From Rana temporaria (lineage: Eukaryota > Chordata > Amphibia > Anura > Ranidae), in the NCBI RefSeq assembly GCF_905171775.1, contig NC_053499.1:141809422-141873421 (forward strand): a stretch of DNA of 64,000 nucleotides. The letters run 5' to 3'. The notes under the pieces were generated by a model that worked only from the letters and a program-made list of their open reading frames with translations, made no database searches and was not told the origin of the DNA. Every line of letters starts with the position of its first letter. The stretch's first letter is position 1. The position numbers and the translations under genes are program-made. Below, in pieces: positions 43,701-53,698 of the stretch.

Positions 43701-45648
43701 AAGAGGATACAAGGGTTATGGTAGCTAGTTGCTACCATAACAACGGTATTCCTCTTCAAACAGAGGACGTAAAACTGCGGCGGGCGGTCCGTAAGTGGTT
43801 AAAATTATATATATATATATTATAAGTATCATTTTAAACGATTGCTTTTCAATAAAAGTTGGATTATGTACTAGGCTGGTGCGCCCTCTTTTGTTCGTGT
43901 TTCATAGGTTGGGGGGGTTGCCGTGTGTACTGTTGGTGAATTGGTGAGAGGGACGCACTGGATACCTTCGCTGCCGTTGTGCTATTGCTGGGTGTCCGTT
44001 GCTCCACCATACTTTTAGGCCTTGTACACACGAGAGGATTTATCCGCGGAAACGGTCCTCCCGACCGTTTCCACGGATAAATCCTCTGGCGGATTTTGAT
44101 CTGATGGTTGTACTAACCATCAGATCAAAATCCGCGCGGAATTCCCTCCGCGGTGACGTGTCGCGCCGTTGCCGCGATGATGACGCGGCGACGTGCGCGA
44201 CGCTGAAATATAAGGACTTCCACGCATGCGTCAAATCATTACGACGCATGGGAGGGAGGGAATTGGACGGATTGATCCGGTGAGTCTGTACAGACCACCG
44301 GATCAATCCGCTGGACTGGATTCCAGCGGATAGATTTCTTAGCATGCTAAGAAATTTTTATCCGCTGGAAATCCATCGGCCCGAAAAATATCCGCGGATA
44401 AATATCCGCTGGGTCGTACACACCAGCGGATCTATCCGCTGAAACCGATCCGCGGATAAATTCCAGCGGATAGATCCTCTCGTGTGTACGGGGCCTCAGG
44501 GACAGGTGGGCTTCCTTCAGGCATACCTTCTCCCAATCTATCCATTATTATATATGTGCTCTAACTTTGAAGACTATAGCACACTAAAAACTGAAGACAA
44601 ATACGTATTTTCATAGCAACCGGAATCACTGGAATGTGATTGGCTAACCCAGAAACTTTAGGATTATTTTGTTTCATTGCCTCCACTCTAAATGACGTCT
44701 CTTTTGATTTCCTTCCAGATCTTGAACAAATATGATTCCTGGATCTCCTTCTTGAGCAGTGTGCGTTATTGGATGGCATTTAATGTGGAGCGAGCGTGCC
44801 AGTCATACTTTGGCTGTGTGCAGTGCATTAGCGGCCCGCTGGGGATGTATCGGAACAGCCTTTTGCAATATTTCCTGGAGGATTGGTACCACCAGACCTT
44901 CTTGGGACAGAAATGCAGCTTTGGAGACGACCGACACCTCACCAATCGCGTGCTTAGCATGGGTTTTCGGACTAAGTACACAGCGCGTTCCAAGTGCCTG
45001 ACAGAGACCCCTACCAAGTACCTGCGTTGGCTTAACCAGCAGACACGGTGGAGCAAATCTTATTTTCGGGAGTGGTTGTACAACGCTCTGTGGTTCCACA
45101 AACATCACCTCTGGATGACCTACGAATCAGTGGTGACCGGTTTCTTCCCATTCTTTCTGGTGGCCACCGTGGTGCAGCTTTTTTACCGTGGCCGCATTTG
45201 GAACATCATGCTTTTCCTCCTAACCGTTCAGCTCGTCGGCATTGTGAAGGCCACCTATGCGTGCTTCCTCCGTGGCAACGTTGAAATGATCTTCATGTCT
45301 TTGTATTCTCTTCTCTATATGACAAGCCTGCTGCCTGCCAAAATGTTTGCCGTGATCACCATCAACAAGTCTGGCTGGGGAACCTCAGGACGCAAAAATC
45401 TTGTAGTTAACTTTATGGGGGTAGTGCCAGTATCCGTCTGGTTCTGCGTCCTTTTGGGTGGTCTAGTGTACACAGCCTACTGCCAAAGTCAGGACCCCTT
45501 CACTGACACAGAACTGCTGTTCCTGGTAACGGGAGCAATACTGTATGGCTGTTATTGGCTAGCGCTTCTAAGCTTGTACGTGGCGATTGTTGCCCGCCGC
45601 TGTGGCAAGAAACAGGAGCTTTATAACCTGGCATTGGCAGAAGTGTGA
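37142..45648 (+). CDS. HAS3: hyaluronan synthase 3 (three coding exons, introns included)
   Basis: Joined exons 37142-37750, 42967-43068 and 44719-45648 encode 546 residues (human HAS3 has 553). The product is a plasma-membrane GT2 glycosyltransferase that alternately adds UDP-GlcUA and UDP-GlcNAc and extrudes hyaluronan. Two N-terminal membrane segments (about 8-31, 44-66) precede the cytosolic catalytic domain, with DGN at 120-122, DSD at 206-208, GDD at 306-308 and QQTRW at 344-348. Further membrane helices follow from about 370 to 530. The N-terminus (TALKVLGTSLFALLVLGGIL) and the C-terminal RRCGKK..Y.LA.AEV match HAS3 rather than HAS1 or HAS2. Both introns are phase 0 with GT-AG ends and sit after VDYVQ and GGDVQ, as in other vertebrate HAS genes. 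A non-coding 5' exon must lie upstream. The gene is convergent with CHTF8. Confidence 0.96.
38106..39211 (-). mobile_element. Tc1/mariner relic with transposase fragment
   Basis: The left end (CAACTCATAAAATTAGAATA, then repeated AGAATAT motifs) is that of a Tc1-like element. After a nested MITE (38258-38784) the sequence resumes, and a minus-strand frame at 38960-39211 encodes a transposase C-terminus. It contains LDWPANSPDLNPIEYLW, the segment carrying the second D and the final E of the DDE catalytic triad. The rest of the transposase and the right terminus are missing; the relic stops where a hAT-like fragment begins (39213). Confidence 0.85.
38258..38784. mobile_element. PIF/Harbinger-like MITE nested in Tc1 relic
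   Basis: Termini TGCCGCGTACACACGATCA and TGATCGTGTGTACACGGCA are inverted. The flanks are TGA (38255-38257) and TTA (38785-38787), consistent with one mutated TTA duplication. Removing it rejoins the two halves of the Tc1 sequence, fixing the order of insertion. Confidence 0.8.
39213..39345. mobile_element. fragment of TAGGGTGACCA hAT element
   Basis: TAGGGTGACCACGTGTCCCG matches the terminal type of the complete hAT MITE at 23555-24077. No second end was found. It directly abuts the truncated Tc1 relic. Confidence 0.45.
39435..39906. mobile_element. TTAA-flanked foldback MITE in HAS3 intron 1
   Basis: TTAA at 39431-39434 and 39907-39910 flanks AGGGGTTTTAAAGG and CCTTTACAATCCCT ends. The two arms (about 39435-39640, 39690-39906) are inverted copies, including CTTCCTGTTCTTCTGTCTGT against ACAGACAGAAGAACAGGAAG. 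It is a sister of 30891-31380. Confidence 0.85.
39911..41092. other. HAS3 intron 1 sequence; partial repeat near 40370-40600
   Basis: CTGTGTCCCTCAATAGAACA and the inverted TTCATTGACGGACACAGC at 40374-40436 suggest the edge of another repeat. No exon or complete element is supported. Confidence 0.4.
41097..41440. mobile_element. partial TTAA element (left end) in HAS3 intron 1
   Basis: TTAA (41093-41096) and AGTGGTTGTAAAGCTCAGAC begin a copy of the family seen at 30492. Shared blocks include AGCATATCCCT and TTTTCCTGACACCA. No right end is found. Confidence 0.55.
42116..42884. mobile_element. CAGGG-ended (hAT-like) element carrying TTAA-element sequence
   Basis: Termini CAGGGTTTGACAAAT and ATTTGTCAAGCCCTG are inverted. 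Flanks CTGTATAC (42108-42115) and CAGTGTATAC on the right are close but not exact 8-bp repeats. It matches the perfectly flanked copy at 61934-62709. The middle (about 42178-42645) is the reverse complement of about 5195-5632. Confidence 0.75.
42967..43068 (+). CDS. HAS3: HAS3 coding exon 2 (residues 204-237)
   Basis: This 102-bp phase-0 exon, bounded by TTGTAG/GTC and CAG/GTAAAT, encodes VCDSDTVLDPACTAEMLRIL and continues to GGVGGDVQ. DSD (206-208) is the metal- and UDP-sugar-binding motif. The exon is too short to stand out as an ORF, but its residues are almost invariant among vertebrate HAS proteins. Confidence 0.95.
43414..43451. repeat. perfect 38-bp palindrome
   Basis: GTATAAAGGTGCTTAATCA is followed at once by its exact reverse complement, with no loop. 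It would extrude as a cruciform or fold as an RNA hairpin in the HAS3 pre-mRNA. It may be the junction of an unrecognised inverted element. Confidence 0.9.
43470..43802. mobile_element. right-end fragment of the 5102-6270 TTAA element
   Basis: GCCTCCGCCGCTGCCAACAG, AGCTCCGGTAAGCGGCGGA and the terminal GTAAGTGGTTAA match 6026-6270 in the same order. The left part is absent. Confidence 0.65.
44018..44495. mobile_element. PIF/Harbinger-like MITE, ATCCGCGGAT subfamily
   Basis: Termini GGCCTTGTACACACGAGAGG and CCTCTCGTGTGTACGGGGCC are inverted, with TTA (44015-44017) and TCA (44496-44498) outside. Multiple GGATTTATCCGCGG hairpins fill the interior. A GATGATGACGCGGCGACG core resembles the one in 7563-8043. 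Confidence 0.75.
44719..45648 (+). CDS. HAS3: HAS3 terminal coding exon (residues 238-546)
   Basis: The exon follows acceptor TTCCAG and starts ILNKYDSW. It encodes the acceptor-binding half of the enzyme (GDD at 306-308, QQTRW at 344-348) and the C-terminal membrane helices, ending at TGA 45646-45648. The sequence is uninterrupted and matches HAS3 in length and pattern. The 68-codon frame at 45684 lies in the 3'UTR and is not conserved coding sequence as far as I can tell. Confidence 0.96.
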   Translation: MLNKYDSWISFLSSVRYWMAFNVERACQSYFGCVQCISGPLGMYRNSLLQYFLEDWYHQTFLGQKCSFGDDRHLTNRVLSMGFRTKYTARSKCLTETPTKYLRWLNQQTRWSKSYFREWLYNALWFHKHHLWMTYESVVTGFFPFFLVATVVQLFYRGRIWNIMLFLLTVQLVGIVKATYACFLRGNVEMIFMSLYSLLYMTSLLPAKMFAVITINKSGWGTSGRKNLVVNFMGVVPVSVWFCVLLGGLVYTAYCQSQDPFTDTELLFLVTGAILYGCYWLALLSLYVAIVARRCGKKQELYNLALAEV

Positions 45649-46104
45649 ACGGGTGAGGTCTTGTTTCAAATGACACTGCAAGAGTGTTCCAACGACAGGA
45701 CCAGCCAAAAGTTTACCTTGCACGACCTACCGGGGTCAAAGACAGTGGAAGATTGAAGTCACCAGGGACATTTTTATCACCAGCAAAGTCTAACAGAGAC
45801 AAGACTACACTATGCATACATATACCTCAGGCAGATCAGAAGAAGAGCAAGTTGCCAAAGCAATATGAGCCATACCTGGCACAGCCTTAACATACTTGGT
45901 ATTATCGGTTTGGTGCCACCGAAAAAAAGCAATCACTGTGAGCAAGCTCCGAAGGGCCTTGCACAACTACATCAACAGGAATGGGGGTTCTTAAACTTAA
46001 TCCAATCTTCTCTTTGAAGGTCAACTCAAGCCACAACGTTTGTGTGTATGTTTCAGTTTTGGGCAAAGTAGGAACGGTTAGGGCCTCTAGGAGGTATTTA
46101 TCAC
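45649..46104 (+). other. HAS3: HAS3 proximal 3'UTR
   Basis: This stretch follows the HAS3 stop codon without recognisable transposon sequence, up to a hAT MITE at 46105. No AATAAA was seen in it, so the transcript probably extends further. Confidence 0.6.
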
Positions 46105-46368
46105 CAGGGGTGGACTGACAACTCATGGGACCCCCTGGGCAATAGGAGATTATGGGGCTCCCGGGCTTATAGATGGCCACCACGCCAGGAGGCAGGGCAG
46201 CTAAAATCTCAGGCATTTCACATCAAAAGCATGTCCGTTTCGGACATATCCGGGACAGATGTAAAAAAACACAGATTTTTACATACTGTCCCTGGTTTTA
46301 TTGAGCCTGGCAACCCTGATGGGGCCCTCGGGCACTGCCCGAGAGTCCCAATGGTCAGTCTGCCCCTG
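46105..46368. mobile_element. hAT-type MITE, 264 bp, in HAS3 3' region
   Basis: The left end CAGGGGTGGACTGACAACTC pairs with the right end GGTCAGTCTGCCCCTG. Perfect 8-bp duplications TTTATCAC flank it at 46097-46104 and 46369-46376. An internal hairpin with loop near AAACACAGA is visible at 46250-46300. Confidence 0.9.
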
Positions 46369-46450
46369 TTTATCACTGTATCCCTGTTTGGGAGATTTCC
46401 CAAGATGGGAAATGATGGAAATCTCTCTAACAGGTTCACAGACTTTGTAA

Positions 46451-47112
46451 GTATCAAATACTTACCGTAATTTTCCTTTCTCAACGTCAATCCATGGCAG
46501 CATACATGTGATATAGCCCCGCCCCTATCTCCACCTATATCACCTGTTTGAATCTATAAGGCCGGAATCACACTAGTGCGTTGCTTTTTTGAGCTGCGTT
46601 GTCGTTGCAGATTTCTCTAGAGGGTGTTCTGCAGATCAACTGCGGTTTAGCTGCAGATCAGGTGCGAATTTGGAGACCTGGGAGAACTTCCGGGTGAGAG
46701 GAGAGTGGGGGAGAATTGTATTGAGCTGAATGAGAGAAACTCCTGCAGAGAACTGAACACATGTGCGAATTAGATGCGTACCCATAGAAGATAATGGGAC
46801 TAAATTCGCACCGCAAGACATAAAAACCGCATGCGGTTTGGAGGCAATACGCAGTGCGGATGCATCGCACATATGTGAACCAGCCTCATTGAAAACAATG
46901 TATTTTGAAATGTCCTGCGAATTAGATGCGGTTTAAACCGCACTCAATTCGCATAGGTGTGAACCTGGCCTAAAGGAAAGCTAGAGAAACCTCTCCCATT
47001 CTCCGTAAAAATAACTAGATACAAAAAAAAAAGGGATGCTACCAAGGTGTGCTGCCAATGCCATGGATTGGCATCAGGAAAGGAAAATGACGGTAAGTAT
47101 TTGATACAATTT
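46451..47112. mobile_element. element with 33-bp TATCAAATACTTACCGTAAT ends, interrupted
   Basis: GTATCAAATACTTACCGTAA at 46451 is the reverse complement of TGACGGTAAGTATTTGATAC ending near 47107. A second MITE-like sequence (about 46560-46973) lies inside, with ends GGCCGGAATCACACTAGTGC and ATAGGTGTGAACCTGGCC. Confidence 0.6.
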
Positions 47113-47549
47113 GCCTGGCGCCAACATGGCGGCATACATATGATAAGTAATGAGCTAAACAGGGAGGGCTAAAATGTATAATCAAACTTTATTACAATGG
47201 ACATGGAAGCCTGGACCATCATTCCGTTCAAAGTCTATTGCACTACTTTACCAGTTAAGATGGAACTTGTCTCGGGCACTTCTCCATTGCGCTACACAAA
47301 AAAAAAAAAAGCCGCATGCACAAAATTTTTATGCACTGACAGCTAATTCATTTTGAATGGGCTGCCATATGTAATGTTTCTCAAGGCACGAAAATGCGTG
47401 CGTTGTGGGTGCAGTGCATCTTGGTGTGAAACTGTGAACCAGCCTAACACAAAGTGACCCTTTCCTTATTTCATGCAGGACAAAGCAAAACTTGGCTCCA
47501 TCCCTTCCACTTCACCATTCCGGACTCCCACACTGCTCCAAAGTATTAA

Positions 47550-48254
47550 AGTGGATGTAAACCCCCCCATACACCTAGTGAAGTGAACAGCCTCAGATGA
47601 TACACAGAGATGAACCAAATCTCCCTACATAGGTTTTACATGTATATCAGCTGTCTTCACATTTATATACTGTTTAGAAAGTTGAGATAGTGTTAGGAAT
47701 TTTTCTCTTCCTGGTTAACACAGAGTGTGATGTCTGGGCATACAGCTAAAATTGCTGATTGGAGGAAAGGCACACGCCCCCTCTCATCAAAGGCTGAAAC
47801 TCTCAGAGGTGTTTAGTAATAGGACCTGCTCCCTGCTAATCTATTTTAGCAACCCCCCTCGGACTGAAGATTCAGGCTGCTTTTGTCTAAAGTGTCCAAG
47901 AATTTGTCAGGACTAGGGATGAGCTCTGGCATTTTTTTTCGCACAGTCCATGTGCAGAGCCCGCCAGGAAGTCTGCACGGCGCTGCGCAGGCAGGGAGAC
48001 ATTGTCCCGATGCTCGGCTGCAGAGATCGGGAAATGTCTCCCTGCCTGTGGTTAGCGCAGCGCCGTGCAAGACTTCCTGGAGGGCTCTGCACGTGGACCT
48101 TGCGAAAAAACGCCAGAGCTCATCCCTAGTCAGGAGTTAACAGAGGAACGGTTCAGGAGAGAGCTAAGGGACTTCGCTCTTTGAAGAGAGATAACACAAC
48201 ACTGCAGATATATGTGTCCAGCTCAAATCTCATGAATCAGGGTTTACATCCACT
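47550..48254. mobile_element. TTAA element, AGTGGATGTAAACCC type, interrupted
   Basis: TTAA at 47546-47549 and 48255-48258 flank AGTGGATGTAAACCC and GGGTTTACATCCACT, a perfect 15-bp inverted repeat. A palindromic hAT MITE (47914-48128) is inserted within it. Confidence 0.85.
47914..48128. mobile_element. hAT-type palindromic MITE, nested
   Basis: TAGGGATGAGCTCTGGC pairs with GCCAGAGCTCATCCCTA. Flanks GTCAGGAC (47906-47913) and GTCAGGAG (48129-48136) agree at 7 of 8 bases. Nearly the whole 215 bp folds back on itself (GGCGCTGCGCAGGCAGGGAG against the inverted copy). Confidence 0.85.
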
Positions 48255-48258
48255 TTAA

Positions 48259-48696
48259 AAGAAATTGCACTGTGCAATATGAAGTGCTTGTGAGAGGTGT
48301 GAACAGCAAAACGCCTCGTATGATTCAGTGGAATAAATTGCATGTAATGAATTAAACCGTTCCACAAAAAGTATCAATCCAGGAGAACAATGCTCAGGGT
48401 TGCGACACATCCATCTCATCCTGACGTCTTATCCCAGCATTGCTCTGGCTGCTTCAGGGATTGCGTTCTATTAAGCTTAATACATGTGGGAGGATTTAAT
48501 AGGATTTCACAAGTGTCCTCCCCATTGCATTGTGATTTCTGATCAACCCAATTATCCGTGATGGATTGCAGCACTGCACAGTCTTGCAAATCAACAATGT
48601 CAGAAATCAAAGTGATTGAGGAACAGGTTTGTGCGACTATCTGTGTCACCCTACAATTATTCATTTGTGGAGGGAATCGAAATACTGCCATTGAAC
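48259..48696. other. no gene recognised
   Basis: This is intergenic or extended 3'UTR sequence with an AATAAA at about 48331. A 91-codon minus frame at 48416-48691 lacks a recognisable family. Confidence 0.35.
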
Positions 48697-48700
48697 TTAA

Positions 48701-49133
48701 AGGGGTTGTAAAGGTAAATGTTTTTTCACCTTAAGGCATCCTATGGTAACGCCCACCCCCCCCGAGCCCCCGTTTTACTTACCTGACCCTTCAAAAGTCC
48801 CAGGCGCGTCCACGTGATCCTCTTCGGTTCCCAGCCTGGCCGTTGATTGGCTAGGCTGGGCGGATTGATAGCAGCGCAGCCATTGACTGGCGCTGCTGTC
48901 AATCACAGCGGATGACGCGGCGCGCCAGGGGGCGGGGCCGAGTGATACACTCGGTGGCTATGCCCGCCGCTGTATCACGGGAGCGCCCTCGCAAAAGCTC
49001 TCTACCATGCAAGCTTGCTCGCATGAAGGTGGAAAGCAATTGCGAGGAGGCTGAGGGACCCCAGAAGACAGGATTCGGGGGCCACTCTGTGCAAAATGAG
49101 CTGCACAGAGTTTAGTGACCCTTTAGTGACCCT
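48701..49133. mobile_element. TTAA element, AGGGGTTGTAAAGG type
   Basis: TTAA (48697-48700) with AGGGGTTGTAAAGGTAAATG on the left, and GTTTAGTGACCCT with TTAA (49134-49137) on the right. The two ends belong to different terminal types seen in this window (30891 type on the left, 4122 type on the right). Confidence 0.6.
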
Positions 49134-49297
49134 TTAAAGTAGATCTATAGACACAACTTTTTTATTTTGGATACAGTAAGGAATGCTTATAAGGGATGCC
49201 AGATTTGTTTTTGCTATTTATGTCCCATTGAAGAGATTTCCCTTTGCTTCCTGTCCCATAGCCAAACAGGAAGCGAGGGGAAATCCCTGCTATTTAA

Positions 49298-49750
49298 AGC
49301 AGAGTTAAAGCCGATTTCTTTTTTTTTTTAAGTCAGCAGCTGCTGACTTTTAAAATAAGGACACTTACCAGTCCAGGGAGCCCACAATGTCCTCACCCGA
49401 AGCCGACCTGTCCCTCAGCTCCCAGGTGGAGGCGCCACATCTTCAGTAAGGGAATCAGGATGTGAAGCCCGTTGCGGCTTCACAGCCTGGTTCTCTGCTG
49501 CGCATGTGCGAGTCGCGCTGCGCGTTCTGAGTGGTCCCTACTGTCTTCTGGGACCTGTGTGTCTCCCAAAAGAGGGGCCGGACATTGTGTATATCGCCAT
49601 GGATACTGCCGCGATCTTTCACCGGAAGTGGGAGCAAATACCTGTATTAGACAGGTATCTGCTCCCCCCCCTCGAAAGGTGCCAAATGTGACCCCAGCAG
49701 AGGGGAGGAATCCGGTCAGCGGGAATTCCATTTTTTGGTGGAACTCTGCT
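49298..49750. mobile_element. TTAA element, AGC(A/G)GAGTT type
   Basis: TTAA at 49294-49297 and 49751-49754. The left end AGCAGAGTTAAAGCC and right end GGTGGAACTCTGCT are inverted. Inside, TACCTGTATTAGACAGGTAT and GTCAGCAGCTGCTGAC are local palindromes. It is the inverted relative of 20655-21125. Confidence 0.75.
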
Positions 49751-49917
49751 TTAAGGGAATTCCTTGGAGACCCCCAGGTCACCAGAACTAATGTCCCCAT
49801 TGGAAGATTTCCCCTCCATTACTTTTCTGGGGACAACCCAAAGTTTGGGATTTTCTTTTACTTTCACTTTCAATGATAAAGAAAAACAGGACAAATAGAG
49901 AGGAGGAATCTCCTTAA

Positions 49918-50320
49918 AGTGATATTAAAGGTTAAATTATTAAATACCAAACATGTCATACTTACCTCCACTGTGCAGTTCGTTTTGCACAAGGTAGCCC
50001 CCGAACGTCCTCTTCTGGGGTCCCATGGCGGCTCCTCCCCGCATTAGATAACCCCCTCTGGGAAACTCTCTCCCGAGGGGGTTACCTTGCGGGCGGGCTC
50101 CCGTGTCATACACTCGGCGTCCATAGACGTCGAGTGTATGACTTGGCCCCGCCCCCCCCCGACGGCCACGTAATTGGATTTGATTGACAGCAGCGCTGCT
50201 ATCAATCTATCCAATGAAGAGCCGAGAAGCAGCGGAGAGAGCGACGTGGGATCTGGCCAATGGAAATTCGGGGCTCATAGGATGCATTAAGGTGAAAAAA
50301 CATGATAGTTTACAACCCCT
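49918..50320. mobile_element. TTAA element, foldback
   Basis: TTAA at 49914-49917 and 50321-50324 flank AGTGATATTAAAGG and GTTTACAACCCCT. The right half (ATAGGATGCATTAAGGTGAA) recurs at 48740 and 55260 in inverted or partial form. Confidence 0.65.
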
Positions 50321-50759
50321 TTAATAGGTGCGCAGAAAAGCAATAATAACTGATAAGAAGTCTAATCGCTCTACATTCTATCGAAAACTAAAATAAATGT
50401 TTTGCCTTTAGTTATGCTTTAAGCTGGCCATACATCCGATTTCTCTTGTTGACATGAGAAATCATTCAATTCCCCCATCCCTAGAGAACGTGGATGGACA
50501 AATCTTCCGTGGATAAATACTCTCTTCAACAAAGGTGTCCATATTGTGCAGGGAACAATAGAAGATGTCATGCAACTTATGCAAAGTTCACCAACACTGT
50601 CCTTATACAAATGTATTATCATTCTTAGCTTTTCTTCACTCATACAGATCTTTATTGGCTTTGAAAGATCGGTGGCAGTCTATACCTGTGCCGATCATTA
50701 AGAGTATTAAAGTAGCCATATGTGATGCAAAAGTTGCAAAAAACGCAACCGATTCAAAT

Positions 50760-51905
50760 TAGAGCTGCACGATTCTGGGAAAAATGAGAATCGCGATGCT
50801 TTTGCATAAAATGAAGATCACGATTCTCAAAAAAAAAATATTTAAAGCGTAGTAAACCCCGTTCTTGTTTTTTTTTTTTAAACCTACCTGAAAGGCAAAA
50901 GCCATAATGAGCTAGTATGCAGTCACCCCTACTAATGTTGTCAATATTGCCCATGTTGTCACCTCTACTCATGTTGTCACCCCATCCATGTTGTCACCCC
51001 TACCCATATATGTATACTCTCGCTCAGGCCCCCAGGTAGTACAATGGCTGTCTCTCAGGCTCCGGGTTGCACGGAACCCCTCCGCCGGCCCTCACCTTGG
51101 TGCCCCCTGTCTTCTGCCTCCTCCAGCGGTAAAGCTCCAGCCGGGCTCCCCCAGCACCTGTCCTCATCTCCCCAACTCCGGTCAGCATTCTCCGCTCCGC
51201 GTCTGGAACCAGGCCCGCTAGGAATCCTGGGATTGGTAGTTCTACAAGGAGACCTCCCCCTTCACTAACAACAGAGGCGGGAATACATATCCCGGTGACT
51301 TGTCCTTAATGTCCCCCTAACGGGGAAGTTCCTTCAATGACTGCGCAGATGCAAACTTGCCGACGGAAATCTCCGAACCTCGCCCGGCATCCAGGCTCAT
51401 TCTTTAACATCCCCGTGGATTGGAGGATGTTAAAAAAAGAGCCAGGAGGCCGAGTGAGCGAAGTGAGCCATCCGAGCGAAGTGAGGCCGACTGGCCACTT
51501 ACCTCGAAATCCACGTCGCCCTGGATGCCGGCCGCGGAGATTTCCGTCAGCAAGTTTGCGCCTGCGCAGTCCTTGAAGGAACTTTCCGTTAGCTGGAACC
51601 ATCTCAGCACAGCTTGCGCATGCGCTGGAACTTCCACGATAGCTGGAACCAGCACGGCAGATCACCGGCATGCCATGCGGCGCAACGGAAGCGTCCTGCG
51701 GTATCTAAGGTAACAGAACCTGATTGCGGGCGGCGGATGATGACGTTCCTGCTGCGGATTGGAGGATGGTGGTGATGGGGAATGTGAGCGACTTCCGGAA
51801 CACATGCACATGGGTGAGAATAATTCCGTGTGTTTCCTATGGCCGCACCCGAAAATCGCGGGTCACCCCGCGGGGAAATCGCGGGCAGGGAATCGTGCAG
51901 CTCTA
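50760..51905. mobile_element. 1.15-kb non-autonomous hAT element
   Basis: TAGAGCTGCACGATTCTGGG begins and GGGAATCGTGCAGCTCTA ends the element. Perfect 8-bp duplications ATTCAAAT flank it at 50752-50759 and 51906-51913. An internal inverted repeat of about 70 bp pairs 51319-51397 (TGCAAACTTGCCGACGGAAA) with 51520-51592. No transposase is encoded; frames of up to 130 codons are artefacts of the GC-rich interior. Confidence 0.9.
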
Positions 51906-51983
51906 ATTCAAATGCAATAGTGATGATCAAGGGACTAAAAACCTTAGAGGAATGACCTGGTCCTGGAGGTTGCAAAAAATCAA

Positions 51984-52396
51984 AAGCCTCGTACACACGA
52001 TCAGATTTTTGGACGACCGTTCGTCCGTTTTTGTTTTTTTTTGTGCTAGTCTCATGTCGAAAGTGAAGAGGTTACTCGCCATATGAAAATTTTCGTACGA
52101 CAGAATTCAACGTCAGAAGTGACGTAATGTGTTGAACAGTTTTGAATGTATTTTTTTTTACGTTTCTGAGCATGCGTAGTCTTGCGGGTTTTTTTTCGAA
52201 CGAAAAACGCACTAATTAAACAAAAATCGGACGTTGCGTTCACATCCGACAAAAATGTTATAGTCTACACAACCAGCCTTTTATCGTTCAAAAAAAATCG
52301 GCTGTCGAAAGCACCACCATGCTAGCGATCCGAAAATCGGGAGATCGTTCGTCGGATGAAATTTTACTTCCAATTTTCGTATGGTGTGTACGGGAT
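51984..52396. mobile_element. PIF/Harbinger-like MITE, GGACGACCGTTCGTCC subfamily
   Basis: The left end GCCTCGTACACACGATCAG and right end CGTATGGTGTGTACGGG resemble the other CGTACACACG-ended MITEs. A subterminal GGACGACCGTTCGTCCG hairpin is present. No clean 3-bp duplication was seen, so the edges are approximate. Confidence 0.6.
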
Positions 52397-52564
52397 TTTA
52401 AGGATATTCTCTTCATCACACAGAGATCTTCAGGAAAAAAAGGTAACAGGCCTGTTCTTTTGCTTGTGCTGCATTGTATTATTACTGAAGTCACACAGAA
52501 GATTGCTGATTGGTCCAGGCACTCTGGCGGGCAGTTGTCTGTCTGTTGGTCCTGGAAAGACATC

Positions 52565-53696
52565 AACAGCGCCTTGAAAAAGTATTCATACCCCTTGAAA
52601 TTTTCCACATTTTGTCATGTTACAACCCAAAACATAAATGTATTTTATGGGATAGACCAACACAAAGTGACACATAATTGTGAAGTGGAAGGAAAATTAT
52701 CCTTTTTTTTTTTTACAAATAAATATGTGAAAAGTGTGGCGTGCATTTGTATTCAGCCCCCTTTACTCTGATACCCCTAACTAAAATCTAGTGGAAAGAT
52801 TTGGGGACTTTTAAGGTACACGAACAACAAATGTAGAAAAATATATAAATTTAATAGGTTAAAAATTCATTATTATATGACTACATAAGATACATCCAAT
52901 ATTTGATCTTGTTAATAAGCAAACTGATTACTGTATAAACTCGAGTATAGGCCGACCCGAATATAAGCCGAGGCACCTAATTTTACCACAAAAAAAAAAG
53001 GGAAAACTTATTGATTCGAGTATAAGCCTAGGGTATCCATCTGCATGCCTCACTGTCCATGTGAATGCCTCACCATGTCCATGACGACTGACGTTTAACA
53101 TAAGAGTCTATGGAAGGGGTGCTCCCCAGCCGTACGTCCCCCAGACATCAAACTTTGCCCCCACTTGTAGGGGAGAAATTGGGCTACATGTGGGCCAAGT
53201 TCCGGGTCCAGGAGACCTACGACCGACCGGTACCGGGTCCCCAAAATCACCGGAGAAATGATCGTTTAACATGGGAGTCTATGGAAGGGGACTCCGGCTT
53301 TGAAAAATCGGTGCTCCCCCGCCGTAGGTCCCCCGGACAACAACCTTTGCACATTTGTCGAGGAAGAGTGGAGCACGAGCGAAGCCGAGTGTACTGCACT
53401 CGGTATATGTCGGCGCAGGCATTCAAACTGAGCACAGGAAGCGGGTATCGGCGTATATCGCACACCCACGATTTTCCCCTTATTTTAAGGGGGAAAAAGT
53501 GCGCGGTATACGCCGATAAATACGGTATGTCATCTATGAAGAGAATAGAATTGCCCATTTATCATTTCCCTACCACTTCACAATTATGTGCCACTTTGTC
53601 TTGGTCTTTCGCATTAAAATCCATTTACGTTTTTGGATGTAACATGACAAAATGTGGAAAATTTCAAGGGGTATGAATACTTTTTCAAGGCAATGT
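52565..53696. mobile_element. Tc1/mariner-like element, interrupted, no transposase
   Basis: GCCTTGAAAAAGTATTCATA near 52570 is inverted at the right end (TATGAATACTTTTTCAAGGC, ending near 53692), and the arms continue with CCACATTTTGTCATGTTACA. TA follows the right end. An inserted sequence with ACTCGAGTATAGGCCGACCC and CGGTATACGCCGATAAATAC ends fills about 52930-53530. Confidence 0.75.
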
Positions 53697-53698
53697 AG

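Larger units (their letters stand above)
43069..44718 (+). other. HAS3: HAS3 intron 2 (1.65 kb)
   Basis: GT at 43069 and AG at 44717-44718 bound it. It contains a perfect 38-bp palindrome (43414-43451), the right end of a TTAA element (about 43470-43802) and a Harbinger-like MITE (44018-44495). Confidence 0.9.

Noticed and set aside
45684..45890. 68-codon ORF just after the HAS3 stop
   Set aside because: It sits in the HAS3 3'UTR in another frame and has no recognisable domain.
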